Made by a program: the position numbers and the translations under genes | Shown here: positions 43,348 to 52,625 of the stretch, one piece after another | Layout: each line of letters starts with the position of its first letter | Position numbering within the stretch: the stretch's first letter is position 1 | Assembly (NCBI GenBank): GCA_038235275.1 | Contig: JBBSUC010000015.1 | Coordinates: 43,654-107,653, forward strand | Length of the DNA stretch: 64,000 bases | Direction: 5' to 3' | Source of the DNA: Persicitalea sp038235275 | GTDB taxonomy: Bacteria > Bacteroidota > Bacteroidia > Cytophagales > Spirosomataceae | The notes under the pieces: generated by a model | The model's input: only the letters and a program-made list of their open reading frames with translations | Database searches by the model: none | What the model was told of the DNA's origin: nothing

Positions 43348-45819
43348 TCATTCTTTAAAAAACACCCGCTTTACCCGCTCGCTCACGCCCGTCAAAATTT
43401 CGTAGGGAATGGTGCCGATCTGCTGAGCCAAATCAGTGATTGGAATTTCCTTGCCGAAAACAATGACCTCGTCACCTTCCCCGGCGGTGACCTCGGTAAG
43501 GTCGATCATGGTCATATCCATGCACACATTGCCGATGGTGGGGCAAAGTGTCCCATTGACAGATACCTGGCCGATACCGTTGCCCAGCCCCCGGTCGTAG
43601 CCATCGGCGTAGCCCAGAGCGAGGGTGCCGATAATAGCATCGCGGGTAAGTTCACCGCGACGACCATAACCGACGGTGTCCCCGGCTTTCAGATATTTTA
43701 CCTGGGAAATATTGGTTTTCAAAGTCCCCACGGTTTGCAGGAAACGCTGTTCCCGCCCGGTGGCTTCCAAGCCGTAGAGTCCAATACCCAAACGCACCAT
43801 ATCTAGTTTGTATTCAGGAAAGCGCACGATGCCGGCCGAATTGAGAATATGTTTAATGACCGGATAACCTAGAACGGTTTCGAGCCGGGTCGCTCCAATC
43901 GTCAGTCGTTCAAACTGCTGCCGCGAGAACGGATTCAATTCTCCTTCATCCGCCCCGACCAGGTGGCTGAATACGCTGTGAACTTTCAGGGAAGGATTCT
44001 GGACTAATTTCAGGTCCAGCCAATCGTAATCATTTTCTACAAAGCCCAGACGATGCATTCCCGTATCCAGCTTGATATGAACGCCGGGAAAGGAACTATG
44101 ACTTGCTTTCTGTTCCATAAAATCGACCCATTCACTCATGATCCGGCGGCTGTACAATTCGGGTTCGAGCTGGTATTCCAGCAGGCTGTCGAAAGTAATA
44201 CGGTCAGGATTCATCACCATGATCGGCAGTGTAATGCCGCTTTGGCGTAGCGCCACGCCCTCGTCGGCGTAGGCTACGGCCAGGTAATCCACCCGATGGA
44301 ATTGCAGCAGGTTAGCCACTTCCGCGCTGCCGCTACCGTAGGCAAAGGCTTTGACCATCACCATAATCTTGGTACCCGCGCCGACTTTATTTCGGTAATA
44401 ATTGAGATTGTGCGTCAGAGCATCCAGGTTGATTTCCAGTACGGTGCCGTGGACTTTCTGCTGCAGTCGATTGACAATTTTTTCAAATTGAAAAGGACGT
44501 GCCCCTTTGACCAGAACCACGCTGTCGGCTATTCGGTCAAGAGAAAATTCTTTCAGAAAACTATCTGTATCCGGGTAAAAGTACTTTTCTGTAATCTGGA
44601 AAAGTCCGGACTGCTCCGTGACTTCCTTTCCAATCCCCACCAGCAGGTCGATCTTTTTTTCAAGAAACAGTTGATTGATCGTACCGTACAATTCTTCGGC
44701 GGCCTGGCCGCTTTGCAGCACGTCGGAAAGTATGACCGCCCGACGACTCCGGCTTTCCTGCTGGCCCAGAAAGTTGAGGGCGATTGCCAGGCCCTGGAAA
44801 TCGTTGTTATAGGTATCGTCGATGACGTAGGAATGATGAATCCCTTCCTTCAATTGCAGCCGCATCGAAACGGGCCGCAGGCTGCGGATGCGTTCCTGAA
44901 TTACTTCGGGGTTCAAGCCAAAATCCAGGAGAAAAACCAGGCAGTGCGTGAGGTTCTCTAGCGCGGCTTCGTTGCGAAAGTGGGTTTCAAAGCGATGGTT
45001 GCCCAGCGATCTCGTAAAGTTTATTACCGTCTTATTTTCTAAAAGATCGTACGCTACTCCTACCTCGGCGGCTGGGGTATTTCCCCAGGAAATGGTTTGT
45101 AAGGCCGGGTTGACCTGCCGCAGAATGAGCCTTACTTCTTCGTCGATTTCTGCGTGATTTTTGCAAAAAATGAGTTTTTGGGCGTGGGTGAAAAGCCGGA
45201 GTTTTTCGGTGATTTTTTGCTTACGGCTGCGGAAACCCTCGTCGTGGGCTGAGCCGATGTTGGTGAAGATGCCGACGGTGGGCCGGATGATTGGTTCCAG
45301 TCGCTCCATTTCGTGGGGCCGCGACAACCCCGCTTCGAACAAAGCGATGGTGTGGGTTTCGTTCAAATTCCAGACCGACAGCGGGACGCCTATTTGCGAA
45401 TTGTAGCTTTTGGGACTAGCCACCACCCGCTCGGAAGGCGCGAGTAGTTGCGTAAGCCATTCTTTAACAATGGTCTTTCCGTTGCTGCCCGTGATGCCCA
45501 CCACCGGAATGTCGAACTGCGCCCGGTGCCGGGCCACGAGGTTTTGCAACGCTTTCAAGCTATCCGGCACCACCCATACGGTGGCGTCCGTCCAGAGTTC
45601 GAGTTTTGCTTTTAACGTCGGAGTCAACGCCGATTTTTCTACCACGAATTCCCGCACCCCTCGCTGATACAAATCGCTCAAAAAGCGGTGGCCGTCGTGA
45701 TGCTCACCCGTGAGCGCGAAGAAGATGCTTCGGGCGGCAAAACTCAGTTGGCGGCTGTCGGCGAGCAGATACTGGGCGTGGGTAATTATTTCGGAAGGCT
45801 GGACTTCGAGCAAACTCAT
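43348..45819 (-). CDS. murF/alr: Bifunctional UDP-MurNAc-tripeptide:D-Ala-D-Ala ligase and alanine racemase
   Basis: This 823-residue cytoplasmic fusion covers two peptidoglycan steps. The MurF half (about 1-455) has the ATP-binding GITGSNGKTIVKEWL (P-loop near residue 113), NIGSAHDEGF and DDTYNNDFQGLAIAL motifs, and adds D-Ala-D-Ala to the nucleotide precursor. The alanine racemase half (about 456-823) has the PLP lysine near 489 in VMVKAFAYGSG, KLDTGMHRLGF, and the catalytic Tyr segment VGYGRRGELTRD. The racemase thus supplies D-alanine used by the partner domain after Ddl. The fusion is a known Bacteroidota trait. It starts 41 bases after the corA stop and may be co-transcribed with it. 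Confidence 0.94.
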   Translation of the reverse strand: MSLLEVQPSEIITHAQYLLADSRQLSFAARSIFFALTGEHHDGHRFLSDLYQRGVREFVVEKSALTPTLKAKLELWTDATVWVVPDSLKALQNLVARHRAQFDIPVVGITGSNGKTIVKEWLTQLLAPSERVVASPKSYNSQIGVPLSVWNLNETHTIALFEAGLSRPHEMERLEPIIRPTVGIFTNIGSAHDEGFRSRKQKITEKLRLFTHAQKLIFCKNHAEIDEEVRLILRQVNPALQTISWGNTPAAEVGVAYDLLENKTVINFTRSLGNHRFETHFRNEAALENLTHCLVFLLDFGLNPEVIQERIRSLRPVSMRLQLKEGIHHSYVIDDTYNNDFQGLAIALNFLGQQESRSRRAVILSDVLQSGQAAEELYGTINQLFLEKKIDLLVGIGKEVTEQSGLFQITEKYFYPDTDSFLKEFSLDRIADSVVLVKGARPFQFEKIVNRLQQKVHGTVLEINLDALTHNLNYYRNKVGAGTKIMVMVKAFAYGSGSAEVANLLQFHRVDYLAVAYADEGVALRQSGITLPIMVMNPDRITFDSLLEYQLEPELYSRRIMSEWVDFMEQKASHSSFPGVHIKLDTGMHRLGFVENDYDWLDLKLVQNPSLKVHSVFSHLVGADEGELNPFSRQQFERLTIGATRLETVLGYPVIKHILNSAGIVRFPEYKLDMVRLGIGLYGLEATGREQRFLQTVGTLKTNISQVKYLKAGDTVGYGRRGELTRDAIIGTLALGYADGYDRGLGNGIGQVSVNGTLCPTIGNVCMDMTMIDLTEVTAGEGDEVIVFGKEIPITDLAQQIGTIPYEILTGVSERVKRVFFKE

Positions 45820-45860
45820 GCAAAAGGTGTAAGAGATGTGTAATCAGGAAAAGGAAGGCT

Positions 45861-46952
45861 TCAAAGCCACTTTTTCCAGCGAAAGTAGGCTAACATTCCG
45901 ATCGTGACTGCCCCCATAACAGCCCAGGTTGCGTAGTAGCCGTCGCGGGCGTGGAGTTCGGGAATATTATCAAAATTCATGCCGTAAACCCCGGCAATGA
46001 AGGTGATAGGCATGAAAATGGCCGAGAAAATAGTTAGCGTTTTCATTACCTCGTTCATGCGGTTGCTGATGGTCGAGAGGTGAACGTCGACCAGGCTCGC
46101 CAGCAGTTCGCGGTAGGCGTCGAGGCTTTCGATAATTTGCATCACGTGGTCGTTCACGTCGCGCAGGTAGGGGTGAACGCGCTTGGAAACCAGCGGGTCT
46201 TCGGGCCGCACGAGTTGGGTCACCATGTCGCGCAGCGGCCAAATCAGCCGCCGGGCGAAGGTAATTTCGCGCTTGGCGGAATATAGTTCAGAGAGGGATT
46301 GGGACTTATAACCCGTAATGACCTGATCTTCCAATTGGTCGAGTTGCTCGCCAAAATTTTCCAACACCAAAAAGTAATTATCCACGATGATGTCGATCAG
46401 CGCGTAGAGTAGATAGTCCGGTCCGCTACGGCGGGTCTTGCCAACCGAGGCTTTTAGCCGGTCAATGACGGGTGTCAATATATCGCCCGATTGCTCTTCC
46501 TGAAAAGAAATCAGGTAATTTTTTCCCAAAACAAAGGAAACATGCTCCGCCCACAATTCGTCGGGAGCGTTCTTGTGGAAATGGAGCATTTTCAAAGTGA
46601 CGAACAGGTGGCCGTCTTCGTAGGTCTCGACCTTAGGCTTCTGATCGGTGTTCATGACATCTTCCAAAAGAAGCGGGTGCAAGTGGTATATCTCACCGAT
46701 TTTCCCAATTACTTCTGGCTCATGGATACCCGTCACGTTCAGCCAGGTCACGTAAGGCTGGTCGGTCGGGGCTTGTTTGGGGACGCATACCTCAAGGCTG
46801 GAATCGATTTCCTCGTGGTAAAAAGAGGCATTGTACTCTATTCGCTTGATCTGAGTCTTGATATCGACCGCGTTGCCCTCATAGGTAAGCGTACCGGGGG
46901 AGGTAAGGAGGTTTTTGCGTTGTTTGCGGTGGGTTCTTATTCGGGTGGCCAT
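45861..46952 (-). CDS. corA: CorA family magnesium/cobalt transporter
   Basis: This 363-residue inner-membrane channel takes up Mg2+ or Co2+. The large cytoplasmic N-terminal domain (1-295) ends in a long helix (ESLDAYRELLASLVDVHLST) leading to two C-terminal helices separated by the diagnostic YGMNF motif (GMN about 323-325), followed by NIPELHARDGYYATW in the loop and a basic KKWL tail. I choose the ATG at 46950-46952 over the GTG one codon earlier. The gene lies 54 bases after uspA, a gap largely filled by a hairpin. Confidence 0.93.
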   Translation of the reverse strand: MATRIRTHRKQRKNLLTSPGTLTYEGNAVDIKTQIKRIEYNASFYHEEIDSSLEVCVPKQAPTDQPYVTWLNVTGIHEPEVIGKIGEIYHLHPLLLEDVMNTDQKPKVETYEDGHLFVTLKMLHFHKNAPDELWAEHVSFVLGKNYLISFQEEQSGDILTPVIDRLKASVGKTRRSGPDYLLYALIDIIVDNYFLVLENFGEQLDQLEDQVITGYKSQSLSELYSAKREITFARRLIWPLRDMVTQLVRPEDPLVSKRVHPYLRDVNDHVMQIIESLDAYRELLASLVDVHLSTISNRMNEVMKTLTIFSAIFMPITFIAGVYGMNFDNIPELHARDGYYATWAVMGAVTIGMLAYFRWKKWL

Positions 46953-46962
46953 CACGGTTGGG

Positions 46963-46996
46963 TTTGTCAGGTCAGGATGTTGCCTGACCTGACAAA
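46963..46996 (-). promoter_or_regulatory. Perfect 14-base inverted repeat ahead of corA
   Basis: TTTGTCAGGTCAGG (46963-46976) is the exact reverse complement of CCTGACCTGACAAA (46983-46996), with a 6-base loop. It occupies most of the 54-base gap from the uspA stop to the corA start. No T-run follows on the minus strand, so it is more likely an RNA hairpin affecting corA expression or a protein-binding dyad than a simple terminator. The inner GTCAG word is itself doubled. Confidence 0.65.
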
Positions 46997-47006
46997 GGTA
47001 CCAAAC

Positions 47007-47852
47007 CTATTCGCTATCCTCAATATGATAGACCAGCAGCGGAATGTGGGTATGCAGGATCATCTTCTTGGTCAAACTGGGATTGGTGAAAAAGGCTTCG
47101 ATGAAGCCGCGCTTGCGGGTGGACATCACCAGCAGGTCAGCGTCGATTTCGTCGCAGTAGTCCTCGATGCCCTGCAAGACTGCGCCGGATTCCCGCTCCA
47201 CAAAAGCCTGGCGCGGAATGCCGAATGTGCTCATGATCTGGCTCAGGTACTGATTGTCGTCCTGCACGTTGGGCTGGGCGGGCGAACTGATTTTCAGGAA
47301 AGTCACCCGACCCGCCATCCGTTCAAACACGGGCAAAGCACGGCGTAGCACATCGTTTTCTTCGTACTCCAATTGGGTGGCGTATACAATCTCCTTGAAT
47401 TTGGTCGGCGAAGCGTGCGGCGGCACGATCAGGACAGGGCATTTGGCCTCAAGGCCAATATCCGTAGCTGAACTGCCGATCAGACTATCCAAAAAGCCAC
47501 CCTCCCCGCTTCGTCCCATGATTACCAGGTCGGGCCGATACTCCTTGATGGCGTCCATCACGGCGGGTTCCACGCCACCGATCGACCACAATCCCTGCAC
47601 CCGGAAGCCCTCGCCTTCCAGCGCGGTGACCTCGTCGTTGAGGCGTTTTTTAAAGCTTTGCTCAATTTCGGGCGATAAGGGGATCATCCCCACCGCTCCC
47701 GGAACCGTCATATCGGGCATATCGGGGGCATAGGGTTGGTAGGCGTGTAGCAGCAGTAATTCGGTTTCGGCCTGATCAGCAAGTAATTTGGCGGCGGCCA
47801 TCGGGCGGTCGGAATGTTCCGACAGGTCGATAGGAATGAGGATTTTTTTCAT
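47007..47852 (-). CDS. Tandem-domain universal stress protein
   Basis: This protein of about 281 residues has two UspA domains. I start at the ATG at 47850-47852 because MKKILIPIDLSEHSDR is the classic Usp beginning; the frame extends 12 codons upstream without conservation. Domain 1 (about 1-150) carries the ATP-binding loop GRSGEGGFLDSLIGSSATD and PVLIVP; domain 2 (about 151-281) has LLVMSTRKRGFIEAFF and IPLLVYH. Usp proteins are made under starvation or stress and bind ATP or related ligands. It is followed by corA on the same strand. Confidence 0.9.
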   Translation of the reverse strand: MKKILIPIDLSEHSDRPMAAAKLLADQAETELLLLHAYQPYAPDMPDMTVPGAVGMIPLSPEIEQSFKKRLNDEVTALEGEGFRVQGLWSIGGVEPAVMDAIKEYRPDLVIMGRSGEGGFLDSLIGSSATDIGLEAKCPVLIVPPHASPTKFKEIVYATQLEYEENDVLRRALPVFERMAGRVTFLKISSPAQPNVQDDNQYLSQIMSTFGIPRQAFVERESGAVLQGIEDYCDEIDADLLVMSTRKRGFIEAFFTNPSLTKKMILHTHIPLLVYHIEDSE

Positions 47853-47885
47853 GATTATAGAAGGTTTGTTTTTTTGCCAATTTAG

Positions 47886-47915
47886 CAAAATTGCGTCCGA
47901 GGGATTGTTACCAAA
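47886..47915 (-). promoter_or_regulatory. Putative promoter of the universal stress protein gene
   Basis: On the minus strand TTTG (47912-47915), 18 bases, then CAATTTTG (47886-47893): an exact -33 box and a -7 box with one mismatch to TAnnTTTG. The start codon is 33 bases further on. Confidence 0.5.
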
Positions 47916-47941
47916 TTATTAATCAAAAAAAATAGCGGGAA

Positions 47942-49192
47942 TTATTCGGCGCTCACCCGCCAAATCGTGCCGCTGTCGTCGTCGGCCACCAGCATCGAGC
48001 CATCGGCCAGCACAGTTACGCCCACCGGACGACCATATACTTTGCTTTCCTCGGTGTTGGCGATGAAACCCGTCAGAAAATCCTCCATCGGGCCGCTCGG
48101 CTTACCGTTTTTGAAAGGGACAAAGACGACTTTGTACCCCGAAAGCTGGGAGCGATTCCAGGAACCATGCTGACCCACGAACGCGCCGTTGCGGTACTTA
48201 GCCGGGAAATCATCTTTATCATAAAAGGCTAATCCCAGCGAGGCAGTGTGCGCTCCCAGCGGGACGTCGGGGACGATGGCTTGCTTAACCAATTCGGGCG
48301 CTTCATCCTTACGGCGTGGATCGACATTTTGGCCGTAGTAGGAGTAAGGCCAACCGTAAAAGCCGCCCTTCTTGACGCTGGTCATATAATCCGGTACCAG
48401 TTCATCGCCCAGTTCGTCGCGTTCGTTCACCGCCGCCCATAATGTGCTGGTGCCCGGTACCCAGGCCATGCCCACAGGATTGCGCAAGCCGCTGGCGTAA
48501 ATTTCTTCGCCTGAACCATCAAGGTTAATGGTCAGGATATTGGCGCGGCGCTTTTCCTCGTCCATACCGTGATCGGCCACGTTGCTGGCCGAGCCGACGG
48601 AGATAAAAATCTTTGAACCATCGGGACTTGCCAGCAGATTACGCGTCCAGTGGTTATTGTACCCCCCGGCGGGCAGGTCGAGAATTTTTTCTCCCTTAGC
48701 GGTCATTTTAGTCTGCCCTGTTTGATAGGGAAAACGCATCAATCCATCGGTGTTGGCGACGTAGAAGTGATTGTCCAGGACAAGCATTCCGAAAGGCTGG
48801 TTGAGGTCTTCCAAAAAAACGGTTTTCGCCGCCGGGTTACCACCCCGAAAAAGTGTAATTCGGTCGGCCGATTTTTTGGTATTGGACTCCGCCACAAAAA
48901 CGTCGCCGTTGGGGGCCTGATAAATCCAGCGCGGATGTTCCAGATCGGCGGCAAATTTCTCCACTTTAAATCCGGCGGGTGCCTTGGGCATCTGCCCGTC
49001 TTCCCAGCCAATAGCCTTGCCCTCGTTCCGCACCGATTCGGTGGCGTAGGGTGGAGGAAGAGTCAACGAGGCGACCTGGGTTTGAACCGTGTCCGGGCTT
49101 TGGTTAGCGGCTTCCTGTTTTTCCTGAGATTTACAGCCATCGAATAATGTAAGGGCGGCTATAATTCCAAGGGAGTTAATGACAATTTTCAT
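47942..49192 (-). CDS. PQQ-dependent sugar dehydrogenase-like lipoprotein (glucose/sorbosone dehydrogenase family)
   Basis: This 416-residue protein has a lipobox (LFDGC, Cys about 20) and a six-bladed propeller of the soluble glucose dehydrogenase/L-sorbosone dehydrogenase family. Characteristic pieces are LEHPRWIYQAPNGDVFVAES, NHWTRNLLASPDGSKIFISV, YASGLRNPVGMAWVPGTSTL, ERDELGDELVPDYM, GGFYGWPYSYYGQN, GAHTASLGLAFY and GAFVGQHGSWNRS. Family members oxidise sugars in the periplasm using PQQ; whether this one binds PQQ or acts otherwise is not shown. It is a single gene between uspA and a divergent EamA transporter. Confidence 0.88.
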   Translation of the reverse strand: MKIVINSLGIIAALTLFDGCKSQEKQEAANQSPDTVQTQVASLTLPPPYATESVRNEGKAIGWEDGQMPKAPAGFKVEKFAADLEHPRWIYQAPNGDVFVAESNTKKSADRITLFRGGNPAAKTVFLEDLNQPFGMLVLDNHFYVANTDGLMRFPYQTGQTKMTAKGEKILDLPAGGYNNHWTRNLLASPDGSKIFISVGSASNVADHGMDEEKRRANILTINLDGSGEEIYASGLRNPVGMAWVPGTSTLWAAVNERDELGDELVPDYMTSVKKGGFYGWPYSYYGQNVDPRRKDEAPELVKQAIVPDVPLGAHTASLGLAFYDKDDFPAKYRNGAFVGQHGSWNRSQLSGYKVVFVPFKNGKPSGPMEDFLTGFIANTEESKVYGRPVGVTVLADGSMLVADDDSGTIWRVSAE

Positions 49193-49421
49193 ATTTCTCT
49201 ATATTTTGTTTCGATTTCATTTTTCCAGATCAAGTAGTCAAAAAGAATATGCCAGCCAACCTTTTGCCCTGGAAACAACGATGGATCAGAATTTTACCCA
49301 CTTTAAATAGTACAAAATTCAGGACTTTTCAAGAGAAACAAACAAAACGTTTGAAAATGAAAAGCTAAGCCGGAACTTCACACCGTAAGTAGGACTAAAA
49401 ATCCGCAAAAAACAGGCAGGC

Positions 49422-50390
49422 ATGGCGTTCATTTCATTACTAAACGGAAAGCTACCAGGGGGAAAGCAATTATTTCCCGGCCTTACCACGTTCAATCCGC
49501 AACGGACTAAACTGATCTTAAACCTGCTTTCGGTTTATACGCTCTGGGGTTCGACCTATCTTTTTATTCACCTCATGACCGAGCGTATGCCGCCACTCTA
49601 CATGGCTGGTTGCCGGTTGCTCACGGCGGGCCTCATCCTGTACCCTTTTGCCCGACTCACCGGACACGCCAAGCCAACCAAACAGGAATGGCTGGCGGCG
49701 GGACTGATTGGAATATTGCTACTGTCGATCGCCAACGGCGGCATGACCGTCGCCCTGCAATACATTCCTACGGGCGTGGCGGCTTTGCTGGGTGGAATGC
49801 TGCCTCTTTTTATTGTGATACTGAACTGGTTGGCCTTCGGCAAAGTGAAGCCTAGCCGATTAGCGCTGATTGGCCTGGCTATTGGCTTAGTAGGAATCGC
49901 AACTTTGGTAAAACCTGGCGGTTTTAAGGCGACTTCCACCGAAAGTTGGCTGGGGATTTCCATTATCATGTTCGGGAATCTCGCGTGGGCCACGGGCACT
50001 TTGCTGTCGGGACGGATGAAACTTCCTAATCAAATGATATCCATTGCCGTACAAATGCTGGTCGGTGGCGGGTTGTTGCTGCTGGTTAGCTTGGTGGTCG
50101 AACCCGTAACCCTGACGAGCATTAGTCACGCGCCGCCCAAAGCAATTGGAGCCCTGGTTTACCTCATCATCTTCGGGTCGCTAATTGGCTTCTCTTCCTT
50201 CGCCTGGCTGGCCCGTAACGCCCCGCCCCAAATACTTTCCACTTACGCTTACGTCAACCCGGTGGTAGCCATGCTCCTGGGCTGGGCCTTCGCCGGTGAG
50301 GCCCTCACGGGCCAATCCCTCGTTTCTGCCCTCATCATCCTGGCGGGCGTCGTGTTAATTTCGTTTGGGAAAAAGAGGAAAAAGTATTGA
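49422..50390 (+). CDS. EamA/DMT family transporter (YedA-like)
   Basis: This 322-residue inner-membrane protein has about ten helices in two EamA repeats (about 30-165 and 178-315). Family marks are VYTLWGSTYLFIHLMTERMP at the first helix, LQYIPTGVAALLGGMLPLFI, and SSFAWLARNAPPQILSTYAY with NPVVAMLLGWAFAGEALTGQ in the second half. DMT transporters export amino acids, metabolites or drugs; the substrate here is unknown. The first 25 residues before the helix are unusual, and an internal start cannot be excluded. No operon partner. Confidence 0.88.
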   Translation: MAFISLLNGKLPGGKQLFPGLTTFNPQRTKLILNLLSVYTLWGSTYLFIHLMTERMPPLYMAGCRLLTAGLILYPFARLTGHAKPTKQEWLAAGLIGILLLSIANGGMTVALQYIPTGVAALLGGMLPLFIVILNWLAFGKVKPSRLALIGLAIGLVGIATLVKPGGFKATSTESWLGISIIMFGNLAWATGTLLSGRMKLPNQMISIAVQMLVGGGLLLLVSLVVEPVTLTSISHAPPKAIGALVYLIIFGSLIGFSSFAWLARNAPPQILSTYAYVNPVVAMLLGWAFAGEALTGQSLVSALIILAGVVLISFGKKRKKY

Positions 50391-50494
50391 CGGGGACGCC
50401 CGCGCGGTCGTGTATTCGCTGAATTGAAGTTGATTTGGTCAATTGGTTAATTTGAACTAATTTCTTTTGACCTTTTGACCCCTTAACTCCTTCT

Positions 50495-51676
50495 TCAAAT
50501 CTTCGCCCACCGACTGACCACTCCACTGATTGCCAGCAGGATCAATACAAAAAAGAAACCAGTCGGTAGTCCAAATCCCTCGGCGATGAAGCCTACAATG
50601 GGCGGTCCGGCCATGAAACCGATAAAGCTTAGGGTGGCGAAGGTAGCGAGTCCGGCGGCGGGGGAGGTACCAGGTAGGTGCATGGAGGCGGCGTAAAGGA
50701 TGGGCGCACCCAGTGAGCAGCCAAAGCCCAGTACCAGAAAACCCAGTAGAACGACGTATGGATAAGGAAAAAGGATGGTGACAGCCAGGCCCGACGCCGC
50801 CAGAAATCCGCCCAAAGCCAGCAGGCGTTTGGGGCCAAAGCGCGGAATAATGGTGTCGCCGATGAAACGCCCGATAGTCATGGCCAGCGAAAAGAAAGCA
50901 AAGCCCAGCGCCGAAAAGGAGGCCGAGGCACCCGAAATTTCTCTTAGATAAATCGCGCTCCAGTCGAAAGACACGCCTTCGCCCATCGCCACGGCAATGC
51001 CGATAATAATAAGGATCAGCAGGGCTTTGTTCGGTCGGGCGAGCGAGGTGCTGTTGGATGACTTTTCCTCCTGGATTTCTTGCAGCGTTCTTTGAATCAA
51101 CAAAATAAAAACAACCAGAAAACTGGCAACCCAGAGCATATGCTGGGAGGCTGGAACGTCGGCAAAAATCAAAACGCCCGCCAGGGTACTGCCCGCCATG
51201 CCCCCCAAACTCCACATCCCGTGACACGTGGACATGATGGTGAGGTTTTGCTCCTTTTCAAGATTAGCCGCGCAGGTGTTCATCGAGACATTAAGCAGCG
51301 CCGTGAAAAAACCCATAACAAACAGCCCAAAGCTGAGCATAAGTAAGTTACTCGCCAGAATGGGAAACATTACGCTGGCGAAAAATCCCAGTCCGCCGAT
51401 GAGACAGCCCCGTGCCGAACCGATGCGTTGAATGATTTTACCCGTAAAGGGATTCATCACGATAGAGCCGATGGGCAGCAGAAAGAGCGCCAGACCGAGT
51501 TCGGCGTCATTGATGCTTAGGTTGTATTTTACGTAAGGAATGCGGGCCACCCAGCTACCAAACAGGAAACTGTCGGCGGCAAAGACCAATCCCACCGCCC
51601 GCGCCAGCGGATTGGTGAAAAAAACGGATAAGGCGCGGAGGATCGACGGATTATTGGGTAGGGTGGGGGTTGCCAT
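50495..51676 (-). CDS. MFS transporter (YbjJ-like)
   Basis: This 393-residue inner-membrane protein of 12 predicted helices has helix 1-2 SWVARIPYVKYNLSINDAEL, the MFS A-like loop GKIIQRIGSARG, VSMNTCAANLE with STCHGMWSLGGMAGS, and a second half with GRFIGDTIIPRFGPKRLL. This pattern is that of the YbjJ/fucose-permease-like branch. The substrate is unknown. It is divergent from the L,D-transpeptidase gene at 51825, 148 bases away. Confidence 0.88.
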   Translation of the reverse strand: MATPTLPNNPSILRALSVFFTNPLARAVGLVFAADSFLFGSWVARIPYVKYNLSINDAELGLALFLLPIGSIVMNPFTGKIIQRIGSARGCLIGGLGFFASVMFPILASNLLMLSFGLFVMGFFTALLNVSMNTCAANLEKEQNLTIMSTCHGMWSLGGMAGSTLAGVLIFADVPASQHMLWVASFLVVFILLIQRTLQEIQEEKSSNSTSLARPNKALLILIIIGIAVAMGEGVSFDWSAIYLREISGASASFSALGFAFFSLAMTIGRFIGDTIIPRFGPKRLLALGGFLAASGLAVTILFPYPYVVLLGFLVLGFGCSLGAPILYAASMHLPGTSPAAGLATFATLSFIGFMAGPPIVGFIAEGFGLPTGFFFVLILLAISGVVSRWAKI

Positions 51677-51705
51677 TCAATAAAAAATGCAATTTTATTT
51701 TGAGG

Positions 51706-51713
51706 CAAAGGTA
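51706..51713 (-). promoter_or_regulatory. Possible -7 element of the MFS gene
   Basis: On the minus strand TACCTTTG fits TAnnTTTG exactly, 29 bases before the start codon. No -33 TTTG is found at the usual distance, so confidence is low. Confidence 0.3.
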
Positions 51714-51824
51714 CCAAGCATTACTCGAAATCGTTAACGAAAAGCAGGGGGTTCGGGAACTATAACCACGGGTCCGAACGTATAAAGAGGGTATTTGCGA
51801 ATATAAAATAAGCAAGAAAAGGGT

Positions 51825-52625
51825 ATGCGGAAATTAGGGGGAGTGCTGGTAGCAGGAATCGTGGTGTTGGGTGTTTTGGCCGGATTCAGAATGGTCGAAA
51901 GCAATGTGAAAGAAGAGATTACCCTCCATAAAAAAGCCAAGTCCAGATCGCTTACCAACGTTCAGGAAACTGAGCAACTTTGCACCAACCTCTACGACTC
52001 CCTCCATCTCGAAGCCGCCGGGCTTTCCCGCGAAGCCTTTCGCTACGCCTGGTACGGATTCCGGGAGGCGGAATTCGATAAGCCTATTTTGGCCATTGCC
52101 GATTTTAGTCAGTCCTCCCGCCATAAACGGCTTTACGTCATTGATTTCAGCACCAATCAAGTGGTATTGAATACTTACGTGGCCCACGGTCGCAATTCCG
52201 GGCAAGAATTTGCGAACAAATTCTCCAATGTCAATTCCTCGTACCAATCCAGCTTAGGTTTCTATCGCGCCCTGAATACCTACCAGGGCAAGCACGGCCT
52301 ATCGCTGCGCTTGCAGGGTTTGGAGCGGAATATCAATGATCAGGCTTTGGCGCGGGCCATCGTCATGCACGGAGCAGATTACGTCAGCGAGGATTTCATC
52401 CGGCAGACGGGCCGTCTGGGCCGCAGCCTCGGTTGTCCGGCCGTTTCGCAGGCTGAACATGAAAAACTGATTAAATTGTTGCGCGATGGAGCGGGTTTGT
52501 TTTTGTATTATCCCGATGCCAATTATCTGGCTCATTCCAAAATCCTGCACCCGGCCGTCGTCGCGGCTAGCCGCGCTTTGGCGGAGGACTCTACCGCTCA
52601 GATCGCCCCTTTCTCCAAATCGTAA
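51825..52625 (+). CDS. Murein L,D-transpeptidase catalytic domain protein (YkuD_2 type)
   Basis: This 266-residue protein has one N-terminal helix (about 5-22) acting as anchor or signal and a periplasmic catalytic domain. It includes LYVIDFSTNQVVLNTYVAHG, SSYQSSLGFYRALNTYQGKH, AIVMHGADYVSE with the conserved His, and RLGRSLGCPAVS with the nucleophile Cys near 204. These enzymes link or edit peptidoglycan stem peptides, or fix lipoproteins to murein. Its last 28 bases overlap, tail to tail, the 3' end of a second, unrelated-subfamily L,D-transpeptidase. Confidence 0.9.
   Translation: MRKLGGVLVAGIVVLGVLAGFRMVESNVKEEITLHKKAKSRSLTNVQETEQLCTNLYDSLHLEAAGLSREAFRYAWYGFREAEFDKPILAIADFSQSSRHKRLYVIDFSTNQVVLNTYVAHGRNSGQEFANKFSNVNSSYQSSLGFYRALNTYQGKHGLSLRLQGLERNINDQALARAIVMHGADYVSEDFIRQTGRLGRSLGCPAVSQAEHEKLIKLLRDGAGLFLYYPDANYLAHSKILHPAVVAASRALAEDSTAQIAPFSKS

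Noticed and set aside
46963..46996. uspA terminator
   Set aside because: The stem is strong but no T-run follows on the minus strand, so it is listed as a regulatory dyad instead.
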